DNA of 16,155 bases from Pinguiococcus pyrenoidosus (GCA_019677205.1 JAAMXY010001100.1:3446-19600); one strand, 5' to 3'; positions 8,099-15,786 are shown, counted from the first letter of the stretch. The notes: generated from the letters alone by a model not told the origin. Numbers and translations are program-made.

Positions 8099-9190
8099 AT
8101 GTCGTCGGAGACGTCTCTGTCTTCCGACGCGGCGTCGTCGGATGAGAGCGATCATGGCCCGACGGTGGCGCAGCAGCGCGAGAGTCGCGCCACCGCCGGC
8201 CGTCGACTCACCGCGCTGGTGGGCGAGGCCAAGGAGGAGGACGCGGAGTTCTATGGCAGCTCTGTGTGGCAAGAGGACGCGGACGACTCGGAGTACAGCA
8301 CGGAGCCGGAGCAGCGCGACAAGTTCGACTCGGACTTCGACGCCAGTGAGGACAGCAGTGACGACGAGGCAGCCGCAGATCGCGAGCGAGAGGCAAAGCG
8401 CCAGTCTCGGCCCAAAAGAAAGGTCCCAAAGACGGTCGTGCGGCCCAAAGTGGCGCGCCCGAAGCCGCGCTCAGATCTCAAGCGAGCTGCACCTGCTGCA
8501 CCCGTGCCCAGCAGCCGTAGCCTCCGGCATTCGACCAAGACGAAGACTCTGGAGAGCGCTCAAGAGCAGAAGAAGGAGCTGAAGCGGCTTCGGGACGCGC
8601 GGAGACGCCTCCCGGTGAAGGCGGTGCTGCAGCTAAGCCAGGAAGAACTGCTGCTGGAAGCATGCCAGACGGAGGAGGAGAACTACAAGTGGCTGCAGGT
8701 CCAACAGCGCAAGGCTCGCGAGCGGGAGGTGAATCAGCAAGTGATCAAGAAGCAGGTCCTCTTCCAGGAACGCCGCCTGTCGCGGAAGCAGGCTGGCATG
8801 GACTTGATCATCACCTTCCCGATGAATGAGCACTTTCCGAAGATCTTTGACAGCAGCATCCAGGACGACGAGAGACAGCGGATGGCGGCGCCTCGAGCCT
8901 GTGCGGTAACCGGCCTTCCGGCCAAGTATCTGGACCCTCTGACGCATCAGCCCTACGCCACCCTCGAAGCCTTCAAGGAGATTCGACGACGAGCTGGTGT
9001 GCCGGCCGACGCGAGGCATCTCCCCAAGGACCGCACAGCAGGAAGGAAGAGAAGCGCAACGCCTACGAGACCACGCGAGAGCAGCATGCATCTTGATGCG
9101 GCCGATGGTAGGTACATTCACGTCGATGACGGGGATGATGACAGCTACGGCTCTGCGTACTCGTCCCCCATCGAGGAAGCCTTCGACTGA
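8099..9190 (+). CDS. VPS72: VPS72/YL1 (Swc2) subunit of the SWR1-type chromatin remodeller
   Basis: A single-exon 363-aa protein, almost the length of animal VPS72 (about 364 aa). Residues about 28-110 match the YL1 N-terminal region: TAGRRLTALVGEA, then EEDAEFYG, then a long acidic Asp/Glu/Ser run (KFDSDFDASED) and a basic stretch (KRQSRPKRK). In the family this segment binds the H2A.Z-H2B dimer. Residues about 265-300 carry the YL1 C-terminal motif (CAVTGLPAKYLDPLT.QPYATLEAFKEIR). The protein delivers H2A.Z to nucleosomes within SWR1/SRCAP-type complexes in the nucleus. ATG 8099 is chosen because the YL1 homology starts shortly after it. An in-frame upstream ATG at 7991 would add 36 Arg/Phe-rich residues unlike the family. 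The C-terminal tail is Asp-rich. Confidence 0.94.
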   Translation: MSSETSLSSDAASSDESDHGPTVAQQRESRATAGRRLTALVGEAKEEDAEFYGSSVWQEDADDSEYSTEPEQRDKFDSDFDASEDSSDDEAAADREREAKRQSRPKRKVPKTVVRPKVARPKPRSDLKRAAPAAPVPSSRSLRHSTKTKTLESAQEQKKELKRLRDARRRLPVKAVLQLSQEELLLEACQTEEENYKWLQVQQRKAREREVNQQVIKKQVLFQERRLSRKQAGMDLIITFPMNEHFPKIFDSSIQDDERQRMAAPRACAVTGLPAKYLDPLTHQPYATLEAFKEIRRRAGVPADARHLPKDRTAGRKRSATPTRPRESSMHLDAADGRYIHVDDGDDDSYGSAYSSPIEEAFD

Positions 9191-9222
9191 GCCGCACGGG
9201 CAAGCTGAGACATCGTCCTCCG
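9191..9222. other. Short 3' flank of VPS72
   Basis: Only a few tens of bases separate the VPS72 stop from the minus-strand coding-like block that follows. No terminator or polyadenylation motif is evident. Confidence 0.3.
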
Positions 9223-9613
9223 CTACGACGGGTGGATCAAAGGTCCCGCAACTGATGGTCGCTGCCAGCCGCGCAGAAGCGCCGGACTAGTCCTCCTGAT
9301 CAAAGCTTTGTACAGCCTGGCACGGTCGCGCGAGTCTGACGGATCCCCTTCAGGATCTACCAGCAGAATCGCGCCTCGCAGAATCACCAGCAGCACTCCC
9401 TGGTGGGAAGCACATGAGTTGAATGAACCACACACGCGAGGAGAGTGTGAGCTGCAACGGCGGCTAGATCCACTTCAAAAAGGAATCAAGGTTCTGTGCC
9501 TCGTCGCCACTCCGTATTCTGTTGACCAAGAAGTCTCCCGAGCGCCAGCAAGGGAGGCAAATTTCCAGATCAAGCAGCACAATCGCTTTGCGTCTTTCTA
9601 CCGATTCTCTTCC
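9223..9613 (-). pseudogene. Coding-like blocks resembling an ILEI/PANDER (FAM3) domain; unresolved gene or fragment
   Basis: Two minus-strand open stretches look like protein. Block A (9613-9467) has a hydrophobic strand (KAIVLLDLEICLPCW) and an amphipathic helix (DEAQNLDSFLKWI), ending at a TAG. Block B (about 9405-9223) continues with HQGVLLVILRG, ARLYKALIRRT and a terminal W..SVAG. The order (buried strand, helix ending FLKWI, short turn, H-x-G-hydrophobic strand, second helix, Trp..G near the end) resembles the ILEI/PANDER fold of FAM3 proteins. No canonical intron joins the blocks: the obvious donor (AA^GTGGAT) and acceptor (CCACCAG) leave the frame off by one. It may be a decayed copy, a gene with a non-canonical intron, or 3' exons of the DOT1-like gene just upstream. 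No start codon is visible. Similarity is from memory of the family pattern only. Confidence 0.35.
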
Positions 9614-12032
9614 TCAAAACGTGGCCGAGTGTCTAGATCGGTGAGCTGAGATCTGTCGCTCAGCACGGCTGCGGGGTGTGCGTGCGCCGTCGTCGACTGG
9701 GACACCGGAAACGACCGCGCGCCCATCAGGCGGAAGCACCGGTCGCAATCCACCTCTTCGGTGACCAGGGGAGCAGCGAGCGAGGGAGCGGCAAGCTGCG
9801 CGTCGGCCTCGGGTATGTTAGTGAGCGTGGACACGTCCGAAAAGGAGTACGCGGAGGAGGCGTCGGACTCGCACGAGGTGGGTGGTTGCCGCCGGAGCTT
9901 GGGAAGCGGGCTGCTCCTGAACAGGCCTCGCGCGCGAGCAGTTCGCGCTCCGAGCCGTTCCTTGGCAGGTCCATCCACTGCGGCTGGCGGCGTCTGGTCT
10001 TCTGCCCGGTCGCTCGCGCTGTGAACCGGGCTACTGGGCGCCTCGTATCGCTCAGCCGCGGGCTTCTCCTCGACGTTCAGAACCTCCTGCATGGCATCCT
10101 CATCGACCGCATCTCCCAGCATCGCCGCATCGACGTCTTGCTTTTGGAACAAGAAGAAGTGGTGACCGCGGTGGACCGACCAGGACGTCTCATAGCGGTC
10201 GGCGTTGGTGGTGTTGATCGCCATCTGATAGAACGGACTCCGCACCGAGCCCGAAGCAGGGGCCCAGACGCTTCTCAGATCCATGTAGGACAGGATCTTG
10301 GCGCCGTCCTTGATGCGCGACAGGAAGTCGCTCAGGCGCCCGTACATCTCTGGTGGGATGTCGGTCTCAAGCAGAACCACGTCGGCGTTGCTAATGTGGC
10401 TGCAGTCCATCATGTCTCCGTGGCGAAACTGTAGGGTTCTGAAGACGCCATCCTTGGGGTACAGACGCTGGATCGTGAGGGCGTCCCGATCAGCCCGATG
10501 CACTCGAAATCGCGCCGGCCAGATGTCCACGAGACGCATCGCGGCCTTCGCGGCCGCTTCGTATCTAGCTCGGCTGAGCTCGACACCATACACCAGGTGA
10601 AGGTGGGGATACTGGAGGAACACCTGCAGGCAGACCTTCCCCAACCCCATGCCGAGGTCGTAGAACGTCTCCTGCGCCTCCACCTTGAGTCTCTCTACAC
10701 CGCATGCGCGATTGACGCCTCTCGGCAGCATCTCGCCATAGAGCAGCCGCGCGCCCGCGCGGCGGGCGCTGTCTTTGTCGTCTGGGGTGACGACGAGGTG
10801 CCCCTGTGTTCGGTGCCCCGTCTCTTGCACTTTGGCGCCATACAGTCGGTACAGCAGCGATTGCGTGTAGCAATGCGCCTCGGAGATGTCATCCACGTGC
10901 TCCCAGTCCTCCTCGTCGCTGGTGTCACCGCCCGACGCACCGTAGACCTGCAGCTCGTCTTTGGTGTCCTCCGAGTTGTCCACGAGGCGGTTGCGGTTGA
11001 AGTGGAGCGCGATGTCGCCACGTGCTTGAGCATCCGCAAGGTCTAGGACTCTTCTGATCTTTCGGTCCTTGCCCCCCATGTCGTCCGGCGAGTTGTCCGG
11101 TGAGCTTGGCTCGGAGCTCGGAGTGGGTCTATCGATCACGTAGAAAGCAGTCGTGCTCATGGGCAGGCTTCGAATCTGATTGTGCGTCGCTCCATTTGCC
11201 TTCGGATAGGAAAGGGAGAACGTAGGAAAAGGAAAGCATAAGGAGACGGTAAGGAAAGGGGAAGCCACGGGGAAGATAGGAGGTAAGGCGACGTATCGAT
11301 CAGCGAGCCACGCTCCGTGTTGTCGCCAGTGTCGGGATCCGCACGGCACTTACATAGGAGAAACCCGAGTAGAATTGGACGTCGTGATAGCCCGTCGCCG
11401 GATTGAAGTTCAGCACTTTTCCGCACTGCCAGTTGTTCGCCTAGGGATTGTCGACAGGGAATTCAGCATTCGCCAGCCAGAGCGTGGATTTGCCTGCCTG
11501 CCTGCTGGTTTGCCCGGCAAGAAGTGTACCTTGTTGTTCACAAGACAGTTCACGCGGCAACCAACAAGTCCAGCGTTCGTCCAGGCGGTTTTGCGCCGCA
11601 GGTGCCTTCTAAGCTTCTGAACTTGCCCCACATGGAAGATCTGGCCGCACTCGTAGCAGTGGAGGCACCGTAGGGGAAAGTCGCTAAAGTGCTCCTCGGC
11701 AGCCGTCCGAAACCTCTGGAAAACACAGACACGGAATACGTCCGGAATCGTCAGGAAATCGGGTCCCCTTACACTTCTTGCTGACATCAAAGCGTTGGTG
11801 AGGCCTCTCGGGAACGTCTCCCGAGTGTGAGGCGCGGCGAGACTCTGGCTTGCATTCCAACTCCACGCATGTTCCAGACAGATGATGACCAGGGACTCAC
11901 CCTTTCCTTCGCCCGGTCAGGTGCTTTGGACGCCACCAGCACGGGCTCCGACGCACTCCTCTTCACGTTCGTGTCGTCGATGGGCACCATTGCGCGCGAC
12001 GTCACCGAATTGGCGTTCAAAAACGCGGCCAT
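9598..12032 (-). CDS. Tudor-like/DOT1-like histone methyltransferase, four exons
   Basis: Proposed exons: 12032-11901, 11715-11530, 11440-11354 and 11175-9598 (660 aa; 668 aa if the last acceptor is at 11200). ATG 12032 has G at -3 and G at +4. Residues 61-82 hold a Cys/His cluster (CLHCYEC, then two His). Residues about 93-135 read as a Tudor-like module (VGCRVNCL, then WQCGKVLNFNPATGYHDV), a pattern common in chromatin readers. The last exon carries a DOT1-type SAM-dependent methyltransferase. Counting from Met 11160: YGEMLPRGV (141-149), the SAM loop YDLGMGLGKV (167-176), ribose-binding acid in YGVELSRARY (191-200), then VVLLETDIPPE (261-271) where DOT1 enzymes usually carry an Asn-Asn-Phe element. 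The 180-residue tail is Ser/Pro/Ala-rich and probably disordered. The methyltransferase fold is well supported. The fusion rests on splice signals and frame, so a separate gene starting at Met 11160 (520 aa) is the alternative. Confidence 0.72.
11176..11353 (-). other. Intron 3 linking the Tudor-like exon to the DOT1-like exon (178 nt)
   Basis: Donor TCCTAT^GTAAGT is a perfect consensus match. It is followed on the minus strand by a long pyrimidine-rich tract (about 11203-11285) and two in-frame acceptors: GAAG at 11200 (154-nt intron) and AATCAG at 11176 (178-nt intron). Both enter the DOT1 frame in phase 0. Confidence 0.6.
11441..11529 (-). other. Intron 2 of the Tudor/DOT1 gene (89 nt)
   Basis: Donor AACAAG^GTACAC and acceptor AATCCCTAG^GCG, both phase 0. 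Splicing joins the two halves of the Tudor-like motif (VGCRV..NNK and NNWQCGKVL), which is strong support. Confidence 0.75.
11716..11900 (-). other. Intron 1 of the Tudor/DOT1 gene (185 nt)
   Basis: Donor AGG^GTGAGT is near consensus and the acceptor follows a pyrimidine-rich run ending GTTTTCCAG^AGG. A CTGAC branch-like motif lies about 35 nt before it. A donor inside this interval (GTAAGG, 57 nt from the acceptor) or at GTCTCG would give other joins, so the exon 1 end is uncertain. Confidence 0.55.
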
Positions 12033-12284
12033 TGCACGCGCGGCAGCAGCTCTTCTTTCGGATTCTGTGGAGCGCCGCGACACCGCCGCCCTTCGAACTT
12101 CGTCCCCGGGCGCCTCCACGTGGTGTGCGCACCGGCTGGTCAGCAGCAGAGCATCGTGGCACGCGGAGTGGCGCGAAGTGCAAAGCGGCGCGTCCACGGG
12201 CGTCGCCAACTGATTCGAGAGAGGGCCGTGAGCGGGCGAGCATGCGGTTCCTTAAAAGTCGCCGAGGCAAGGATTCCGTTGTTG

Positions 12285-12289
12285 ATTGG
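12285..12289 (-). promoter_or_regulatory. CCAAT box for the Tudor/DOT1 gene
   Basis: AGCCAATC on the minus strand, about 255 bp upstream of ATG 12032. This is the NF-Y core with its usual flanks, but the distance from the transcription start is unknown. Confidence 0.3.
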
Positions 12290-12729
12290 CTGTGCTATGC
12301 ACGAAGACGTCACCGATTCGAGACTTCAACGAATTTTCAAAAACAGAATTCAATGTCAAGTCAAAAGGGGAAACTATTGTGGCCCCACAGACCGGATACG
12401 GTTCTCACAGTTCGCTGCAGTCTTCGCTCCGTTCCGCGGTCCGAGGTGCCCACGCTGCGGCGGCCGCCCGAAGAGATGCGATGCGTCTCATCGCGACGTG
12501 GCAAGTTCGCCCGCCGAGAGGATCCAACCGAGATCTAAGCCTGACGCAAGCGAAACTGAGACTGGCTCGCCTGGCGAGTCTTCTCGATTGCGATAGTAGA
12601 GGTTTCCTATATCACCACCCCTTCTTCTCGGGTGGCTGGAGCAGGGAGGGAAAGCGTTTTTAAAGTACGATGACAGCGTGGGCGGTGGCACATAAGAGAA
12701 GGTCAAGGGAGGAAAGGACATCCAAAAGC

Positions 12730-12840
12730 AGGACACCCCAAAACAGGACAGGACAGCCCGAAACAGGACAGGACAGGACAGGACAGGACAGGACAGGACA
12801 GGACAGGACAGGACAGGACACCCGAAAACAGGACAGGACA
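12730..12840. repeat. AGGAC pentanucleotide tandem array
   Basis: Eleven perfect uninterrupted copies of AGGAC occupy 12765-12819. They are flanked on both sides by CCCGAAA(A)C or CCCCAAAAC spacers, each followed by further AGGAC units, so the array has a short higher-order pattern. It begins about 45 nt past the STRAP stop, where the transcript would carry GUCCU repeats. The long Leu-Ser-Cys-Pro-Val frame through it is an artefact of the repeat. Confidence 0.9.
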
Positions 12841-12884
12841 ACAAAGGAAAGGAGAAGATAGGATGAGATAAGACAAATGACTAA

Positions 12885-14045
12885 TCAGGGTGACTCGTCG
12901 GGGTGGGTCTTCCATATTCGAATGGTCCCGTCTTCCGAGCCGGTGGCGTAGGTCTGCCCGTCGGGAGTGTACCGAAGACATCGGACCGGTCCATGGTGGC
13001 CCTTGTGACACTCCCTCTCCTCTCCGGTCTCGAAGTCGAACACGCGCACCCACAGATCCGCCCCGCCGGCGATGAAGCGATCCCCCGCGGGATGCAGCGA
13101 CGCCCCGCCCTCGTTGCGGAAGTTGATGCTGGTCATCGTGTGCGCCCTGATCAGCGCAAGCGTCCGGTGGTCAAGGAACGACACTTGGTCTCCCGCCGCG
13201 ACCGTGAGCATCGGCAGCGCGTTCGACGCCTCCACGTCTTGCACGGCGCCGTCGAGATCCACGACGGCGACGCGCTCGTTGCTGCGGCTGTCGAACTTGC
13301 AGAGAGAGCCGTCGTCGGCGCCAGCTAGGATGCACGACGGCGTCGCTGCCGCCTCCGCGGCGTCGCTCCGGTCCCAGAGCGCCTGCAAGATCCGCACCTT
13401 CTTCGCATCCGGCCGAAAGGGAATCGTGGCCAGCTCCGTGTCCGGCCGCTCAAGATCCCACAGCTGCAGCGTCCCCGAGTAGCCAGCGGACACGCAGCGC
13501 TTGGCGTCGTCCGTGAGGTCCACCGTCTTCACCACGCTCTTGTGGAGGAGGCACGCCTTCTCCGCGCCCGTCGTGGCGTCCCACACCTTGACGGAGCAGT
13601 CGGCGGAGGCCGTGGCCGCCACAAAACACTGCGGATCGATGGTCGTGGTCCACACCGCGCCTCGATGCCCCTGAAACGTGCCGATCCAGTCCCCCGCGCC
13701 CCAGCCCGCAGCCTCGCTACCCTCTGCGGGCGTGAAGGCGTCTCCATGGCGCAGCATGGGCATCTTGTCGCTGCAGCCGCTGACCTAGACAAGTTGAAAA
13801 CCTTCAGACACAGAAGCGTATCTTCTGCGAGACGCCGCCGAAGCTGCGCTTCAGCCAAGATCGGCGCGCCTGGAGGCTCTCGCCACCATTCCGCAGCTCA
13901 CCATGAACAGTCCGTCAACTGTGGCGTCCGAGAACTTGAGGTTGTTGATCTCTCGGGTGTGCCCAGGGCAAACGATGGGGATTTGGCTCATCTCCCGCAG
14001 CTCCTGGAGAGCCGCCACGGCCGCCTGTGCCTTCGCCTCAGCCAT
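12885..14045 (-). CDS. STRAP: STRAP/UNRIP-like seven-bladed WD40 protein, two exons
   Basis: Exon 1 is 14045-13902 and exon 2 is 13784-12885 (TGA at 12887-12885), giving 347 aa against about 350 in animals. Recognisable STRAP signatures are CPGHTREINNLKFS in blade 1, PMLRHGD followed by GDWIGTFQGHRGAVW, VKVWDATTG, HKSVVKTVD, ASLHP with FIAGGAD in blade 6, and GHHGPVRCLRYTPDG with YATGSEDGTIRIW in blade 7. Family members are cytoplasmic WD40 adaptors in SMN-complex assembly, TGF-beta receptor signalling and RNA binding; the animal signalling roles should not be assumed here. Two local oddities: about 14 extra Ala/Gly-rich residues between RHGD and GDWIG, and an Ala-rich insertion in blade 4. 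ATG 14045 has A at -3 and G at +4. The protein ends shortly after the last blade. Confidence 0.93.
13785..13901 (-). other. STRAP intron (117 nt)
   Basis: Donor TTCATG^GTGAGC and acceptor CTTGTCTAG^GTCAGC, phase 0. Splicing turns the split blade-1 sequence into FMVSGCSDKMPMLRHGD, which matches the STRAP family, so this intron is well supported. Confidence 0.85.
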
Positions 14046-14669
14046 GCTGCCTTCTCCAGACCCTAGTGATGCGCAATGGTGTGGGAAAAGCGGCGACGTC
14101 GTCTTCACGGCGGGCGCGTCGACGGTCTTTAAGCTTGGCGGGCGTCAACGCGCCCGCAGGTATATTCTAGGTTGCATCCGCCTTGTGCAAAAAAAACGTA
14201 GATCGGAGATCGCAGATGTGGAGATTGGAGATCGATCTCGAAGTGGGGCTCTTTCTGTCACCGTGCGTTCCCCGGTTCTCCGCGCCAGCTTCTTGCCTGT
14301 TCGACAGGACAGCAACACCACCCAGGGAGCCAAAAGCCAAATTTCCGCGGCCGCCCGGCGTGCTGTACAGCAGCACTCCCTGGTCGCTTGGTCCCCTCGC
14401 GTTTGCTTGAGATTCGACTTGGCACAATCTACCTGGGATCTTCTGCACGGGGGGCCCAGTGTACAGATCGAGCGAGAACGGTCCAGCCGCACTTCGCCAG
14501 AGTACTCTTCCCCTCTCCGGCGTTTGGGGGACTTCAGGCCGAGCGAGAGCCTGGCGTCCATGGGCCGGCCGGCGTGCCACAGCAGCGTGCGGAGGTTCTG
14601 AGACGCGTGCGGCTGGCTGTGCGGCGGGAAAAAAAGGAGGGTGGGGTGGGTGGGTGGCTGCGGCGCAGC
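14046..14669. promoter_or_regulatory. Divergent promoter between STRAP and the membrane-protein gene
   Basis: The two flanking genes are read apart from here. Visible elements are an AT-rich TATATTCTA at 14161-14169 (about 116 bp before the STRAP ATG), an A8 run near 14189-14196, repeated GGAGATC words at about 14203-14240 with the 12-bp palindrome GAGATCGATCTC (14228-14239), an E2F-like GGCGGGAAA (14623-14631), and a G-quadruplex motif. Several frames stay open through the region because of base composition. Confidence 0.5.
14639..14654 (+). promoter_or_regulatory. G-quadruplex motif in the leader of the membrane-protein gene
   Basis: GGGTGGGGTGGGTGGG has four G-runs separated by single-T loops, the arrangement expected for a very stable parallel quadruplex. 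It lies on the coding strand and ends 15 nt before ATG 14670, so the mRNA leader would carry it. Confidence 0.75.
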
Positions 14670-15650
14670 ATGCGGCACGATGGGATCTGCTGGCTTTGGC
14701 TGCTTTCGCTGCAACTTGGCTCGATGGGACAGTTGCACGGAGGATCTGCCAGTGCTTGGGACCGGCGCGTGGGGAGTCGCGCGGTGGCGCGCCTGCGTTT
14801 GGACTTCGGCCCGGAGATCGACAGCACGGAGGAGGCGCAGGACAGCATCGACATCATCAACGCTACCATCCAAGCGGCCATTCCTGCGACCAGTGTGGCG
14901 TCTATCGACATCGCCATGAAGATGCGCATCAACGTTAGTGCCATGGTGCTGCAGTCCACTCTGAGCAGCTCGGAGGAGCGCCTGCGCCTGCGGGACGCCT
15001 TCAACGCCGTACGCTGCGGAGACCTGTCGATATGTACCGTGAACACGTCGCTTGCGGATAGCAACGAGACCAGTAACTCCGCCACAGTGGACGCGCGCGC
15101 CTGGCTGGTCGTGCGAGAGGACTCCAATCTATCCGCAGTGGTGGACTTCCAGCTCCAGCGCTTCAGCACGCTGGTGACGGAGCGCCTCAACGGGCTGTTC
15201 TCCTTAGACACGGTGAGCAACTCCACCAGAAGCACCATCGGCGTGGTGCTGGTTTTCGTGCCCGAGGACACCCCAGAGGAGGACGTGGAGGCCATCGGAG
15301 ATTTCTTCGACGAAAGCGCCATCGAGGCAGCGCTGTTGGCGTTCTTCGGGACGCCGGTGGATGTCACCGTGATCGTGGCGCAACCACGAGCCGAACCAGG
15401 CGACTGTGGCCAGGACGGACCAGAAGAGTTTACGCAGACGCTGAGCGTGGCGGATGTCGTCCTCATTGTGGTGCTGGTTCCCGCGGCAGTCTTACTTCTG
15501 GCCGTGGGCACCATCTACGGCCTGTACCGAGACAGCATGCCCTACTACCGGGCGGCGGCGGAGCGGGACAGCCCGGCCACTCTCCTAGAGATCGTCATCG
15601 ACACCATGACGGGCGCAGGCCGCCTGCTCCGCCTACCCGAAAACTTATGA
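14670..15650 (+). CDS. Putative type I membrane glycoprotein, family not recognised
   Basis: A 326-aa protein. The N-terminus is a plausible signal peptide: MRHD, hydrophobic ICWLWLLSLQLG, and small residues SASA before a likely cut near residue 29. The ectodomain (about 30-255) has six N-glycosylation sequons (NAT, NVS, NTS, NET, NLS, NST), few Cys and two alpha/beta-looking segments: one at about 35-125 and one at about 140-245 that ends in the strand VDVTVIV. A transmembrane helix follows at about 260-286 (VVLIVVLVPAAVLLLAVGTI), with a 40-residue cytosolic tail containing MPYY. The frame is open upstream to 14388, but ATG 14670 is preferred because the signal peptide starts there and -3 is A. 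It is likely on the cell surface or in the secretory pathway. The alternating strand and helix pattern recalls SEA-like domains, but this is only an impression. No enzyme motif is seen. Confidence 0.75.
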   Translation: MRHDGICWLWLLSLQLGSMGQLHGGSASAWDRRVGSRAVARLRLDFGPEIDSTEEAQDSIDIINATIQAAIPATSVASIDIAMKMRINVSAMVLQSTLSSSEERLRLRDAFNAVRCGDLSICTVNTSLADSNETSNSATVDARAWLVVREDSNLSAVVDFQLQRFSTLVTERLNGLFSLDTVSNSTRSTIGVVLVFVPEDTPEEDVEAIGDFFDESAIEAALLAFFGTPVDVTVIVAQPRAEPGDCGQDGPEEFTQTLSVADVVLIVVLVPAAVLLLAVGTIYGLYRDSMPYYRAAAERDSPATLLEIVIDTMTGAGRLLRLPENL

Positions 15651-15786
15651 ACTCCGCTATCTATTTACCTCGAAGTGTGTTGTAACAAATCAAAAGAACT
15701 CGACGCAGAGGAATTTGACCTCCGCTTTGGACACCTGGAAAAGCTTCAGGAGCTGAGCCGCCGCAGTGGAAGACGGGATGGATTAT

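Larger units (their letters stand above)
12033..12884. other. Intergenic region between STRAP (3' end) and the Tudor/DOT1 gene (5' end)
   Basis: Both flanking genes are on the minus strand, so this holds the STRAP 3' UTR (right) and the DOT1-gene promoter and 5' UTR (left). It contains a minus-strand CCAAT box (12289-12285) and the AGGAC tandem array. Open frames here are long on several strands at once and lack family patterns. The plus-strand 98-codon frame at 12242-12538 is basic and featureless, so I do not call it a gene. Confidence 0.45.

Noticed and set aside
9308-9649. 113-codon plus-strand open frame overlapping the ILEI-like blocks
   Set aside because: It is in register with, and antisense to, block A. 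The minus-strand reading has a better strand/helix pattern, though I cannot exclude the plus frame.
11161-11349. 63-residue N-terminal extension of the DOT1-like ORF
   Set aside because: It contains no ATG at its start and translates the pyrimidine-rich tract into Pro/Phe/Leu low complexity; better read as intron.
11787-12209. Single-exon minus-strand frame starting before ATG 12032 and ending at 11787
   Set aside because: No ATG upstream of 12032 in that frame. It reads past a consensus donor (GTGAGT at 11900), while downstream exons in another frame carry the Tudor-like motif.
12315-12340. Possible tRNA B-box-like word (GATTCGAGAC)
   Set aside because: Deviates from GGTTCGANNCC and no A box or cloverleaf can be folded around it.
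12242-12538. 98-aa plus-strand ORF with an ATG
   Set aside because: Basic, featureless, overlaps the promoter and CCAAT box of the DOT1-like gene, and other frames are equally open.
12488-12844. Cys/Pro-rich repetitive protein (Leu-Ser-Cys-Pro-Val units)
   Set aside because: It is the minus-strand translation of the AGGAC array. Five-base units with no stop are open in every frame of the strand and prove nothing.
14167-14580. 138-codon minus-strand frame in the STRAP divergent promoter
   Set aside because: No convincing start (GTG) or domain, and other minus frames are also open. Kept only as context for the 17-bp repeat.
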